Shown: piece by piece, positions 16,141 through 25,143 of the stretch
Position numbering within the stretch: position 1 is the first letter of the stretch
How the letters are laid out: each line of letters opens with the position of its first letter
Assembly (NCBI RefSeq): GCF_022229005.1
Contig: NZ_JAKKFD010000003.1
Span: 248,001-312,000, forward strand
Reading direction: 5' to 3'
Length of the DNA stretch: 64,000 nucleotides
From: Micromonospora trifolii
Lineage (GTDB): Bacteria > Actinomycetota > Actinomycetes > Mycobacteriales > Micromonosporaceae
Made by a program: the position numbers and the translations under genes
The notes under the pieces: model-generated
Told to the model about the DNA's origin: nothing
Databases searched by the model: none
Seen by the model: only the letters and a program-made list of their open reading frames with translations

Positions 16141-17973
16141 GTGGAGAGCGGACAGATCAGCGACTACGGGTTCCTCGCCGACGGCCGCAGCGCGGCGCTG
16201 GTGGACGCCTCCGGCTCGGTGAACTGGTGGTGCCCGGGTCGGTTCGACGCGCCGTCGGTGTTCGGGAGGCTGCTCGACGACGGTGCGGGGCACTGGTCGA
16301 TCCGGCCGGAGGCCGATTTCACAGTCGAACGGAGCTACCTGAAGGACACCCTGGTGTTGCGGACCGTCTTCCGCACCGCGCAGGGGGAGGTCGCGCTCAC
16401 CGACGCGCTCGCCTTCGAACCCGGCTCGCGAGGTCACGACATCGGGATGCACCCACCGCAGGTGCTGGTCCGTAGCGTGCAGGGACTCTCCGGTGCGGTG
16501 CCCATGCGGGTGCACTACCGTCCGCGCTTCGAGTACGGGCGCACCATCGCGTACCTGGTCGAGCGTGAGGACATGCTCGAGGCCATCGCCGGGGCCGCGC
16601 GGCTCACCTTCCGCAGCAGCGTGCGGTTGGCGTGCGGCGACGATGGCGATGCCGCAGCGACGTTCACCGTCCGCGCCGGCACCACCCACAACTTCAGTCT
16701 CGGGTACGCCCCGACCTACGACGCCCCACTGCCGGAGGTGCCGGACGCCGACCAGACGATCGCCGACACCGTCGCCGGCTGGCGGTCCTGGGCCGACGAG
16801 CACGCGTACCAGGGTCTCTACGCCGAGGAGGTGCGGCGCAGCGGGCTGGTGGTGCAGGGCATGACGTACCGGCCCAGCGGTGCGGTGGTGGCCTCCGTGA
16901 CCACCTCGCTGCCGGAGAAGCTCGGCGGGGACCGCAACTACGACTACCGCTACGTCTGGGTGCGCGACTTCAGCCACACTCTGCGGGCGCTGTGGCGGTC
17001 GGCGTGCTTCGACGAGGTGCGGCGGCAGTTCGCCTGGTTGGGCCGGGCGATGGGCCGGATCGGCGACCAGCCGGTGCCCATCATGTACGGGGTGCTGGGG
17101 GAGCGGGACCTCACCGAGCATCGGCTGGAGCAGCTCGGCGGTTACCGCGACAGCCCTCCGGTGGTGACCGGCAACGACGCGTGGCGGCAGCGGCAGAACG
17201 ACATCTACGGCGCGGCCATGGACGCCGCCTGGCTGATGCGCGACCAGCTGGAACCGTTCGACCCGGACGTATACCACCTGCTCCGGGTGCTCGCCGATCA
17301 GGCCGAGCAGGACTGGAAACAGCCGGACGCGGGGATGTGGGAGGAGCGTGGAGTGCAGCACCACCATGTGTCCTCGAAGGTGGAGTGCTGGGTGGCACTG
17401 GACCGGGCGGTCCGCTTCGGCGACCAGCTCGGCGGACCGCAGGACCTGGCTCGCTGGACGGCGGCCCGGGACGAGGTGCGCGCGGCGATCCTCGAGCGGG
17501 GGTGGAGCGACAGGCTCCAGTCGTACACCGGGGTTTTTGATTCCGAGGATCTGGACGCGTCGGTGCTGGTGATGCCGCTGGTGGGTTTTCTGCGGGCCGA
17601 TGACCCACGGATGCTCTCGACGATCCGCGCGGTCGAGCGGGGGCTGTCGCACGACGGCCTGCTGCGGCGCTGGAACGGCGACCCGGCGGGCTTCGTCATC
17701 TGTTCGTTCTGGTTGGTGAGTTGCCTGGCGTTGGCCGGCGAGCGGGACCGGGCGCACGAGTTGTTTCGCGATCTGGCTGGTCGGGTCAACGACCTGGGCC
17801 TGTTCGCCGAGCAGATCGACCAGCGGACCGGGGAGCAGTTGGGCAATTTCCCGCAGGCGTTCTCGCACATCGGCCTCATCAATGCCGCCGGTGTGCTCAC
17901 CGACGTCGAGCAGGACTCGACGTTGCGCGAGTGCGGGATGCCCCCGGCGCACTTCACCCCGACGCGTCGCTGA
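16141..17973 (+). CDS. Glycoside hydrolase family 15 (trehalase-type)
   Basis: 610 residues, typical of actinobacterial GH15 enzymes. An N-terminal beta domain begins ISDYGFLADGRSAALVD with NWWCPGRFDAPSVFG; the (alpha/alpha)6 catalytic domain includes NYDYRYVWVRDFSHTL and, near residue 400, WEERGVQHHHVSSKVE with the probable catalytic Glu. Characterised mycobacterial homologues hydrolyse trehalose, so trehalose turnover during osmotic or desiccation stress is likely, with glucoamylase activity as the alternative. No signal peptide, so cytoplasmic. Start is GTG at 16141, apparently leaderless. Confidence 0.9.
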   Translation: MESGQISDYGFLADGRSAALVDASGSVNWWCPGRFDAPSVFGRLLDDGAGHWSIRPEADFTVERSYLKDTLVLRTVFRTAQGEVALTDALAFEPGSRGHDIGMHPPQVLVRSVQGLSGAVPMRVHYRPRFEYGRTIAYLVEREDMLEAIAGAARLTFRSSVRLACGDDGDAAATFTVRAGTTHNFSLGYAPTYDAPLPEVPDADQTIADTVAGWRSWADEHAYQGLYAEEVRRSGLVVQGMTYRPSGAVVASVTTSLPEKLGGDRNYDYRYVWVRDFSHTLRALWRSACFDEVRRQFAWLGRAMGRIGDQPVPIMYGVLGERDLTEHRLEQLGGYRDSPPVVTGNDAWRQRQNDIYGAAMDAAWLMRDQLEPFDPDVYHLLRVLADQAEQDWKQPDAGMWEERGVQHHHVSSKVECWVALDRAVRFGDQLGGPQDLARWTAARDEVRAAILERGWSDRLQSYTGVFDSEDLDASVLVMPLVGFLRADDPRMLSTIRAVERGLSHDGLLRRWNGDPAGFVICSFWLVSCLALAGERDRAHELFRDLAGRVNDLGLFAEQIDQRTGEQLGNFPQAFSHIGLINAAGVLTDVEQDSTLRECGMPPAHFTPTRR

Positions 17974-18126
17974 GCCCGTACTTTCGTGTAAATCTTGATA
18001 ACTTTCGATCCAGTGACGCGAAGTTCTACCGTCTTCCAGTGAAAGACGTTAATGTCCGGGAAACACCGCGGTGCTCCTCCAGTCGGCGGGAGCGGCACCG
18101 AGATCCCCCGGACAGCTGGAGGTCTC

Positions 18127-21003
18127 GTGTCCCGCACTCTGCGTCGACGGCTCGTCAGCGCCACCACAGTGCTCACCGTCCTGATCACCCTCTGCCTCGT
18201 CCCGCAGGCAAGCGTTCTGCCGGCCGCCGCGTCCCCGGCCCAGGCCGCCGCCCTCGCCCCGCCCGCCACCGTCGGTTTCGAGAAGGTCGCCCTCGACGGC
18301 GGCCTCTCCATGGGCGAACCGATCGAACTGGCCGTCGCCCCCGACGGCAAGGTCTTCTACATCAACCGGGGCACCAGTGCCGCCGGTGGCCAGGTCCGCC
18401 TCTACAACCCGGCGACCAGGTCCACCACAGTGGCCCTGACCCTGGCGCTGGACGCCCGCTTCGAGGACGGCCTGATCGGCATCACACTGCACCCGAGCTT
18501 CGCGAGCAACCGCTGGGTCTACCTCTTCTACTCGCCGAAGGTCACCCCACTGGTCAACCGGATCAGTCGGTTCACCTTCAACCCGTCCACCCTGCTGCTC
18601 GACCCGGGCAGCGAGGACGTGCTCATCGAGTGGCCCACCGAACGCGATCTCTGCTGCCACTCGGCCGGCTCGATGAGCTGGGACACCGCCGGCAACCTGT
18701 ACTTCGCCGTCGGCGACAACACCAACTCCGGCGGCGACTCCGCCGGGATGGCCCCGATCGACGAGCGGACGAGCCGCAACGCGCAGTACGACGCCCAGCG
18801 CACCTCGGGCAACACCAACGACCTACGGGGCAAGATCAACCGGATCCACCCGGAGAACGACGGCAGTTACACCGTCCCCGCCGGCAACCTCTTCGCCGCC
18901 GGCACCGCGGGTACGCGCCCGGAGATCTACGTGATGGGCGTGCGCAACCCGTACCGGATCTGGGTGGACCGCAAGGCCAACAACACCCTCTACTGGGGTG
19001 AGGTCGGCCCGGATGCCGGCACCGACCTCGCCAACCGTGGCCCGGCTGCCTACGACGAGTTCAACAGGGCCAACGGGCCCGGCAACTACGGCTGGCCGTA
19101 CTGCGGCGGCCCCAACGTCGCCTACAACGACTGGGACTTCGCCACCGCCGCCCCGCGCGGCTGGTTCCCCTGCGGGGGCTCCACCGGCCCGGTCAACAAC
19201 TCACCCCGTAACACCGGCGTCCAGCAGCTACCGCCGACGAAACCGGCGCTGGTCTGGGAGCAGCACGGCGGCAGTGAGGACTGGCCGGCGCTGGACAACC
19301 CGGGTGGGTGCGGGTCGCCCAACCACGTCGAGGTCTACCACTACGACCCGAACCTCGTCTCGGACGTGAAGTGGCCGGCCTACTACGACAACAAGTGGCT
19401 GATCTCCGAGTACTGCCGCAACTGGATCAAGGAGGTCCAGTTCGACAACGGCAACCCGTCCACCGGGGCGCCGACAGTCATCGAGCCGGTGCTCGCCGGC
19501 ATGAAACTCGTCCACCCGATCGACTGGCAGTTCGGCCCGGACGGCTCGCTCTACCTGCTGGAGTACGGCAGCGGCTACTTCTCCGGCGCGGTCGACGCCG
19601 GTCTCTACAAAATCAACTATGTCCAGGGTGGCCGGTCGCCGTTGGCCAAGGCCACCGTCAACCGGGACAGCGGCCTGGCCCCGCTCTCGGTGACCTTCTC
19701 CAGCGCCGGCAGCTCGGACCCGGACGGCGACCCGCTGACGTACGCCTGGGACTTCACCAACAACGGCAGCACCGACTCGACCGCCGCCAACCCGTCCTTC
19801 ACGTACTCCGCCAACGGCAGCTACAGCGCCCGGCTCACCGTCAACGACGGCACCGGCCGCAGCGCCACGACTGTGGTGTCGGTGGTGGTCGGCAACAACC
19901 GGCCGACTGTCACGCTGACCGGCCTGCCCGCCGGCGGGCTCTTCGACTGGGGGCAGGACCTGGCGGTGGGCGCCTCAGCCAGTGACCCGCAGGACGGCAC
20001 GCCGGCCTGCTCGGCGGTGGTCGTCCGGGCCGCGCTGGGCCACCAGGAGCACGCCCACGAGGAGGGGGAGGGGACCGGCTGCGGCGCCACCTTCAACACC
20101 GGCCCGGTGCACGCCGGCCCCGACTCGGTGCTGTTCTTCGTCCTGCGCGGCAGCTACACCGATCGCGGCGCGACCGGCTCGGCCGCACTCACCGGTGAGC
20201 AGGAGATCAGCCTCTATCCGAAACAGTGGCAGGCCGAGCACTTCGTCCAGCTCAACGGCCCCAAGGTGATCGACCAGGCTGCGGCCGAGGGCGGTAAGCG
20301 GCTGGGTGACGTCCAGAACGGCGAGAGCGTCCGGCACCACGCGGTGAGCCTCAAGGGGATCACCGGCGTCCGGGCCCGGGTCTCCTCCGGCGGCCCCGGC
20401 GGCACCCTCTCCTTCCGGTACGACTCACCGACCGGCACCGAGGTCGCCCGGATCGCGGTGCCGAACACCGGCGGCTGGGACAACTACACCGAGCTGAGCG
20501 CCACGGTGACCAAGCCCGACGACGGCACCCACGACCTGTACCTGGTCGTCACCGGTGGCAGCGGGGCGCTGCTGGACGTGGACAGCTACACCTTCACCGG
20601 CCCGGGCGTCGGCACCGGCGGGGCGCGCACCGGTGAGGTAAAGGCCCTCGGCAAGTGCGCGGACATCGCCTCCAGCCAGACCGCGAACGGCACCAAGGTG
20701 CAGACCTGGACCTGCAACGGCACCGCCGCGCAGCGCTGGACCCTACCCGGCGACGGCACGGTGCGGGGGCTCGCCAAGTGCCTGGACGTGAAGGCGAGCG
20801 GCACCACCGACGGCACCCTCGTGCAGCTCTACGACTGCAACGGCAGCGGGGCCCAGCAGTGGGCCGCCCAGTCGGACGGCAGCCTGCGCAACCCCCAGTC
20901 CGGGCGTTGCCTGGACATTCCCAACTCGGATCTCACCGACGGTCGGCAACTGCGGATCTGGACCTGCAACGGCACCGGGGCGCAACGCTGGACCCTGCCG
21001 TGA
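18127..21003 (+). CDS. Secreted PQQ-type sugar dehydrogenase with PKD, CBM and ricin-type lectin domains
   Basis: 958 residues. GTG 18127 is chosen because CTGGAGG lies five bases upstream and it gives a clean signal peptide (RTLRRRLVS, hydrophobic stretch, AAA cleavage region). Domains: a six-bladed glucose/sorbosone dehydrogenase beta-propeller (about 45-495), a PKD domain (about 503-595, SSDPDGDPLTYAWDF), a linker with a His/Glu-rich loop, a CBM6-like module (about 695-828) and a ricin B-type beta-trefoil (about 838-958) with three QxW-like repeats (QRWTL, QQWAA, QRWTL). It probably oxidises sugars of polysaccharides outside the cell. PQQ biosynthesis genes are not in the window. Confidence 0.9.
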   Translation: MSRTLRRRLVSATTVLTVLITLCLVPQASVLPAAASPAQAAALAPPATVGFEKVALDGGLSMGEPIELAVAPDGKVFYINRGTSAAGGQVRLYNPATRSTTVALTLALDARFEDGLIGITLHPSFASNRWVYLFYSPKVTPLVNRISRFTFNPSTLLLDPGSEDVLIEWPTERDLCCHSAGSMSWDTAGNLYFAVGDNTNSGGDSAGMAPIDERTSRNAQYDAQRTSGNTNDLRGKINRIHPENDGSYTVPAGNLFAAGTAGTRPEIYVMGVRNPYRIWVDRKANNTLYWGEVGPDAGTDLANRGPAAYDEFNRANGPGNYGWPYCGGPNVAYNDWDFATAAPRGWFPCGGSTGPVNNSPRNTGVQQLPPTKPALVWEQHGGSEDWPALDNPGGCGSPNHVEVYHYDPNLVSDVKWPAYYDNKWLISEYCRNWIKEVQFDNGNPSTGAPTVIEPVLAGMKLVHPIDWQFGPDGSLYLLEYGSGYFSGAVDAGLYKINYVQGGRSPLAKATVNRDSGLAPLSVTFSSAGSSDPDGDPLTYAWDFTNNGSTDSTAANPSFTYSANGSYSARLTVNDGTGRSATTVVSVVVGNNRPTVTLTGLPAGGLFDWGQDLAVGASASDPQDGTPACSAVVVRAALGHQEHAHEEGEGTGCGATFNTGPVHAGPDSVLFFVLRGSYTDRGATGSAALTGEQEISLYPKQWQAEHFVQLNGPKVIDQAAAEGGKRLGDVQNGESVRHHAVSLKGITGVRARVSSGGPGGTLSFRYDSPTGTEVARIAVPNTGGWDNYTELSATVTKPDDGTHDLYLVVTGGSGALLDVDSYTFTGPGVGTGGARTGEVKALGKCADIASSQTANGTKVQTWTCNGTAAQRWTLPGDGTVRGLAKCLDVKASGTTDGTLVQLYDCNGSGAQQWAAQSDGSLRNPQSGRCLDIPNSDLTDGRQLRIWTCNGTGAQRWTLP

Positions 21004-21053
21004 CCGCCCCCTGACCGGCTCGGCACCCGTACCCGAGCGTCGACGACGCACGG

Positions 21054-21112
21054 GGCCGGGCGGCGGAGGCGGAGCCCGGCCGTCCACCCACGTCCCCCGG
21101 GTGGGCGGCCGG
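21054..21112 (+). terminator. Overlapping alternative hairpins after the dehydrogenase gene
   Basis: Hairpin A: GGCCGGGC (21054-21061) with GCCCGGCC (21074-21081). Hairpin B: 21076-21089 with 21099-21112, 14 bp, one mismatch, loop nine bases. They share 21076-21081, so only one can form at a time. Hairpin B is the likely terminator. Confidence 0.55.
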
Positions 21113-21133
21113 GACTCGGGGCACAATGCCGGT

Positions 21134-21634
21134 ATGCGGCTGGTGCTCACGGCGGACACCCACGTACCGAAGCGGGCCCGGGACCTACCCGGGCCCCTCT
21201 GGGCGGCCATCGAGGCGGCCGACGTGGTGGTGCACGCCGGCGACTGGGTGGACGAGGCCCTGCTCGACGCCATGACCGCGCGATCACGCCGACTGATCGG
21301 TGTGTACGGCAACAACGACGGCCCGGCGCTGCGCGCTCGGCTGCCGGAGGTGGCCCGGGTCGATCTCGACGGCCTGCGGGTCGCTGTGGTGCACGAGACC
21401 GGGCCCCGGACCGGTCGGGAGAAGCGGTGCGCGGCCCGCTTTCCCGACGTCGACCTGCTGGTCTTCGGGCATTCGCACATCCCCTGGGACACCGAGGCAC
21501 CCGGTGGGCTGCGCCTGCTCAACCCCGGCTCACCCACCGACCGCCGCTCCCAACCCCACGCCACCTACCTGACCGCCGAGGTGCACGCCGGCACCCTGAC
21601 CGAGGTACGCCTCCATGACCTGCCCCGGCGTTGA
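21134..21634 (+). CDS. YfcE/MJ0936-type metallophosphoesterase
   Basis: 166 residues with all calcineurin-like metal motifs in order: DTHV (residues 8-11), HAGDWVD, GNND, and GHSHIPW near the C-terminus. This small soluble subgroup hydrolyses phosphodiesters such as cyclic nucleotides in vitro; physiological substrates are unclear. ATG 21134 starts the conserved MRLVLTADTH. A long palindromic repeat follows the gene. Confidence 0.92.
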   Translation: MRLVLTADTHVPKRARDLPGPLWAAIEAADVVVHAGDWVDEALLDAMTARSRRLIGVYGNNDGPALRARLPEVARVDLDGLRVAVVHETGPRTGREKRCAARFPDVDLLVFGHSHIPWDTEAPGGLRLLNPGSPTDRRSQPHATYLTAEVHAGTLTEVRLHDLPRR

Positions 21635-21650
21635 CGGCCGGGCCGGCGTT

Positions 21651-21725
21651 GATCGACTCGGCTTTCTTGATGTCGCGGTGTCCGAGCCTCGGGGACACCC
21701 CGGTTTCCAGGAAGCCGAGTCGATC
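21651..21725. repeat. Long imperfect palindrome (intergenic repeat)
   Basis: GATCGACTCGGCTT (21651-21664) mirrors AAGCCGAGTCGATC (21712-21725), and an inner pair GGTGTCC/GGACACC (21678-21684, 21693-21699) extends the hairpin. The 75-bp element lies between the convergent phosphoesterase and DUF3072 genes. It resembles other GATC-starting hairpins at 37154 and 61426. Confidence 0.7.
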
Positions 21726-21736
21726 ATCCGGGATGG

Positions 21737-21952
21737 CTACTGGCCTCGGCCTGTTTCGGCTTGGAGTTCGTCGATCCGCTTGGACGCCTCGGCCTTGGTC
21801 AGGTCGTCCGGGAGATCGGCATGGGCCTCCCGGGCCAGCGTGTTCAGGTAGGACTCCTGGGCGGCGGTCGGCGGCTCGTCCCCGGTGACCCACTCGTCCG
21901 GGTCCTTGATCGCGGCGTTCTGGTCGGCCTGCTCGGTACGGCGGTCCGTCAT
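21737..21952 (-). CDS. DUF3072 domain protein
   Basis: 71 residues that are nearly all DUF3072: KDPDEWVTGDEPPTAAQESYL followed by LPDDLTKAEASKRIDEL. This small acidic helical family is common in actinobacteria and of unknown function. ATG 21952 is chosen because AGAGGG lies eight bases upstream; ATG 21958 would sit too close. A SigB-like promoter lies upstream, consistent with a stress protein. Confidence 0.85.
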   Translation of the reverse strand: MTDRRTEQADQNAAIKDPDEWVTGDEPPTAAQESYLNTLAREAHADLPDDLTKAEASKRIDELQAETGRGQ

Positions 21953-21985
21953 CGTCATCACCCTCTCTTTCGAACAGGTGTGCCA

Positions 21986-22011
21986 GTACCCCGATCTCCG
22001 GTGGTTCATGC
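21986..22011 (-). promoter_or_regulatory. Candidate SigB-like promoter of the DUF3072 gene
   Basis: On the minus strand GCAT (22011-22008), 16 bases, GGGTAC (21991-21986). The -10 is exact, the -35 fits only GNNT. Predicted start about 21979 leaves a 27-base leader with a Shine-Dalgarno site. Confidence 0.45.
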
Positions 22012-22037
22012 CGAACGCCGCCACCTACGATCATCTG

Positions 22038-22997
22038 ATGACGGAGGACCGGTCGAGCGTGGTGGTGGTCGGGGCAGGCATCGCCGGAATGGCCTGTGCG
22101 GTCGAGCTGATCCGGGCCGGGGTGCCGGTGCAGGTCCGGGAGCGGGGGCACGTCTGCGGTGGCCGGATGGCCAGCAAACGCTTCCAGGGCCGGCCCGCGG
22201 ACATCGGCGCCGCCTACTTCACCGCCACCGACCCGGACTTCGCCGCAGTCGTCGAGCAGTGGCGCGCCGCCGGGCTGGTCCGCGAGTGGACCGACACCTT
22301 CCAGGCGTACGACCGGAGCGGAAACCACGAGGTGCCCGGACCGATACGCTTCGCCGCCCCCCGTGGGCTGCGCTCGTTGGTCGAACACCTGGCCGGCGCG
22401 GTGCCGGTGACCGTCGACCGGCTGGTGCTCACCGTGGAGCCCGGCCCGATCGTGGACGGGCATCCGTGCGCGGCGGTCGCCCTGGCCATGCCGGGCCCGC
22501 AGGCCGCCCTGCTGCTCGACCCGGCCCTGACCGACGCCACCCGGGTCGTGCAGGAGCAACGCTGGTCACCGTCGCTGGCCGCGGTGCTGCGCTTCCCGAC
22601 CCGGCGCTGGCCGGACTTCCGGGGCGCGTTCGTCAACGAGCACCCGGTCCTCAACCTCGTCTGCGACGACGGCGACCGGCGCGGAGACGGCGCACCGGTG
22701 CTGGTCGCGCACACAGTGCCGGAGTTCGCGGCCGGGCACCTGGCCCAACCCACCGGGGCCGGCCCGGCGATCGAACAGGCCGTCCGGGATCTGCTCGGGC
22801 TGCCCGAGCAGGCCGTCGACGTCCACGTGCACCGCTGGACGTACGCGAAGCCGACCAGCGACGCCGGCGGTGCCACCCACCACCTCGACGCCGACGGGAT
22901 CGGCCTGGCCGGCGACGCGTTCGGCAAGCCCCGGGTGCAGAGCGCCTGGCGATCCGGCCGGGACCTGGGCCGCGCGCTGGCCGCCCGCCTGGGCTGA
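22038..22997 (+). CDS. Renalase-like FAD-dependent oxidoreductase
   Basis: 319 residues. The dinucleotide-binding motif VVVVGAGIAGMACAVEL opens the protein and is followed by VRERGHVCGGRMAS, the second FAD contact of amine-oxidase-type flavoproteins. The C-terminal GIGLAGDAFGKPRVQSAWRSG closes the FAD site. Bacterial renalase-like enzymes oxidise aberrant isomeric dihydronicotinamides, so NAD(P)H repair is one possible role; general amine oxidation is another. ATG 22038 begins just before the Rossmann motif. A 32-bp tandem duplication covers the stop codon. Confidence 0.85.
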   Translation: MTEDRSSVVVVGAGIAGMACAVELIRAGVPVQVRERGHVCGGRMASKRFQGRPADIGAAYFTATDPDFAAVVEQWRAAGLVREWTDTFQAYDRSGNHEVPGPIRFAAPRGLRSLVEHLAGAVPVTVDRLVLTVEPGPIVDGHPCAAVALAMPGPQAALLLDPALTDATRVVQEQRWSPSLAAVLRFPTRRWPDFRGAFVNEHPVLNLVCDDGDRRGDGAPVLVAHTVPEFAAGHLAQPTGAGPAIEQAVRDLLGLPEQAVDVHVHRWTYAKPTSDAGGATHHLDADGIGLAGDAFGKPRVQSAWRSGRDLGRALAARLG

Positions 22998-23054
22998 GTC
23001 ATCCGCTCAGGCGTGCCCGCCTGGGCTGAGTCACCCGCTCAGGCGTGCCCGGCT
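22983..23054. repeat. 32-bp tandem duplication over two convergent stop codons
   Basis: The unit beginning GCCCGCCTGGGCTGAGTCA occurs at 22983-23014 and 23015-23046, differing at one base (T23002/C23034), with a further partial copy after 23047. It carries the TGA of the flavoprotein gene and the TGA (minus strand) of the antiporter gene. Each gene ends in its own copy. Confidence 0.9.
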
Positions 23055-24334
23055 GCCGCTACGGGCCGCGGGTCGTCGCTCCGCTCGGCCGGGTCTGAGG
23101 TCCGCTCTCCCTCCCGGTCCAGCAGCTGCATGACCGGGGTCGCCGTGATGCCGTGCACCACGACGGAGACGAGCACCACCAGCCCGACCGTCGCCCAGAG
23201 CAGCTCGGCCTGCGGGAAGTCGGCCTTGGTGGTGGCGTACGCGAGGTAGTAGAACGAGCCGACGCCACGAATGCCGAACAACGAGATGACCCAGTGCTCG
23301 GCCGGGCGTCCCGGAGCGCCGCGCAACGACAACCAGCCGATCAGCGGCCGCACCAGGAACACCAGCGCCAGCCCGACGGCGGCCGCCGGCCAGGTCAGCG
23401 GGCCCAGCAGGCCACCCACTATCGCGCCGCCGAGCAGCAGCAACAGCACCAGGGTGAGCAGCCGTTCGACCTGCTCGGCGAAGTCGTGCAGCACCGAGTG
23501 GAACTCGTGGGTCCGCTCAGCGGCCCGAATGGCCCGGGCGGCCACGAACACCGCCAGGAAGCCGTACCCGCCGACCACCTCCACCAGCCCGTACGCCAGG
23601 AACGTGGCCGCCAGCGCCAGGAAGCCCTCGGCGTGCCGGGCCAACCGCAGCTCGCTGGGCGCGCGGAAGAACAGCTTGCCGAGCAGCCAGCCGATGAGCA
23701 GGCCACCGCCGACGCCGACGCCGATCTTCCAGAGCACGTCAACTGTGAACCACTCGGCCAACCAGTCGCCCGGGGCGAGGCTGGTCGAGGCGATGGCGAT
23801 GGCGGCGTAGACGAACGGGAACGCCAGCCCGTCGTTGAGGCCAGCCTCGGAGGTCAACGCGAAGCGGACCTCGTCCTCGGAATCCTCCACGTCGGTCGGC
23901 TCGCCGACCTGCACGTCGGCGGCGAGCACCGGATCGGTGGGCGCCAGCGCGGCACCCAACAACAGCGCGGCGGCCGGCACCAGCCCCGCCCACCACCAGC
24001 CGAGCAGCGCCACCGCCGCGATGCACAGGGGCATCGCGATCGCCAGCAGCCGCCAGGTGGACGACCACCGCCGCCAACTCAACGGCCGGTCGATCTTCAG
24101 CCCGGCACCCATCAGCGCGACGATCACCCCGATCTCGGTGAGGTGGGTGGTCAGCTCCGGGTGAGCCAGGGGGTCCGGCGACGGCAGGCCGACCGGCAGC
24201 AGGAACACCAGCATGCCGAGGGCGAGGAAGGCGATCGGCATGGACAGCGGGCGCCGCTCCAGCACCCGCGGCAGGATGCCCGCGAGCAGAGCACCCAGAC
24301 CCACCAGCGCGAACGCGACATCTACCGGCTCCAC
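23039..24334 (-). CDS. Cation:proton antiporter (CPA family)
   Basis: 431 residues with about 12 membrane segments. The ion-site motifs of CPA antiporters are visible: ALAPTDPVLAADVQVGEP and, further on, LTSEAGLNDGLAFPF, whose acidic residues bind the exchanged ion. It should export Na+ or K+ against protons and help pH and salt balance. GTG 24334 is preferred because AAGGG lies about 10 bases upstream. The last residues lie within the 32-bp tandem duplication, so the C-terminal tail is recently altered or newly terminated. Confidence 0.9.
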   Translation of the reverse strand: MEPVDVAFALVGLGALLAGILPRVLERRPLSMPIAFLALGMLVFLLPVGLPSPDPLAHPELTTHLTEIGVIVALMGAGLKIDRPLSWRRWSSTWRLLAIAMPLCIAAVALLGWWWAGLVPAAALLLGAALAPTDPVLAADVQVGEPTDVEDSEDEVRFALTSEAGLNDGLAFPFVYAAIAIASTSLAPGDWLAEWFTVDVLWKIGVGVGGGLLIGWLLGKLFFRAPSELRLARHAEGFLALAATFLAYGLVEVVGGYGFLAVFVAARAIRAAERTHEFHSVLHDFAEQVERLLTLVLLLLLGGAIVGGLLGPLTWPAAAVGLALVFLVRPLIGWLSLRGAPGRPAEHWVISLFGIRGVGSFYYLAYATTKADFPQAELLWATVGLVVLVSVVVHGITATPVMQLLDREGERTSDPAERSDDPRPVAAAGHA

Positions 24335-24440
24335 GGCACCACCCTTCAGCCGCACCCGCGAGGCGCGGGCAGGTGGTGACAGTCCTTGCCCCGCAAGGGC
24401 TCCGGCTATGCGCGTCCGTGTCGGTGGACCCGAGTGATCC

Positions 24441-25118
24441 TCACCGGGGTCGGGTGAGCGGCGAGTCAGTCAACTCGTGCAACAGCGCGGCCGGGTCGTC
24501 GTACACCGCCACGGCACCCGCGCCGGCGAGCTCGCCGCGGCTGGTGCCACCGCAGGTCAGGCCCACACACGGAATGTTCAACTTTCCGGCCGCGACGACG
24601 TCCCACACCGAGTCGCCGACGAAGACCACCCGCTCGGCGGTCAACCCGGACTGCTCCAACGCGGCGACCAGGATGTCCGGTGCCGGTTTGCTCTGCTGGG
24701 CGTCCGCCGAGGAGGTAATCGTGTCGATCACGTCATCGGCGGCCAGCGCCCGACGAAGCGCGCCCACCTCGGGTTCCGAGGCGGAGGTGGCCAGCACGAC
24801 CCGCAACCCCCGCTCGGCGCAGGAGCGCAACAGGTCTGCCGCTCGGGGTAGTGGCGTGAGTCGTTCCCAGTACTCGGCGTAGAGGGTGTCGTGCGCGTCG
24901 CGCAACTTCGAGTCGGCGTCGCGGTCCCGCTCCGGGCCGAGGAGATGGTCCAGGAGTTTGTCCGACCCCATCCCGATCGAGCGGTGCACCACCGCCATCG
25001 GCACCGGCTGATCGGTCTGGCGTAACGCCTCCCACCAGCTCACCGTGTGCAGGTAGGTGGTGTCGACCAGGGTGCCGTCGACATCGAAGAGGACCCCGGC
25101 GGGCCGGTCGGTAGCCAT
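24441..25118 (-). CDS. HAD-superfamily phosphatase (beta-PGM-like)
   Basis: 225 residues. The nucleophile motif FDVDGTLVDT is at residues 10-19; TSASEPEVG gives motif II, KPAPDI motif III, and VFVGDSVWDV motif IV. An alpha-helical cap lies between motifs I and II, as in subfamily I phosphatases such as phosphoglycolate phosphatase and beta-phosphoglucomutase. The substrate is unknown. ATG 25118 has GGAGGA seven bases upstream. The gene follows the SpoIIE-type gene by 25 bases and may be transcribed with it. Confidence 0.9.
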   Translation of the reverse strand: MATDRPAGVLFDVDGTLVDTTYLHTVSWWEALRQTDQPVPMAVVHRSIGMGSDKLLDHLLGPERDRDADSKLRDAHDTLYAEYWERLTPLPRAADLLRSCAERGLRVVLATSASEPEVGALRRALAADDVIDTITSSADAQQSKPAPDILVAALEQSGLTAERVVFVGDSVWDVVAAGKLNIPCVGLTCGGTSRGELAGAGAVAVYDDPAALLHELTDSPLTRPR

Positions 25119-25143
25119 GGACGTCCTCCTACCCTCGGGCGGC

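Noticed and set aside
24335..24440. Possible riboswitch before the cation/proton antiporter gene
   Set aside because: A small stem (CCTTGC/GCAAGG) is present, but I see none of the conserved cores of the c-di-AMP, Mg2+ or yybP-ykoY riboswitches.
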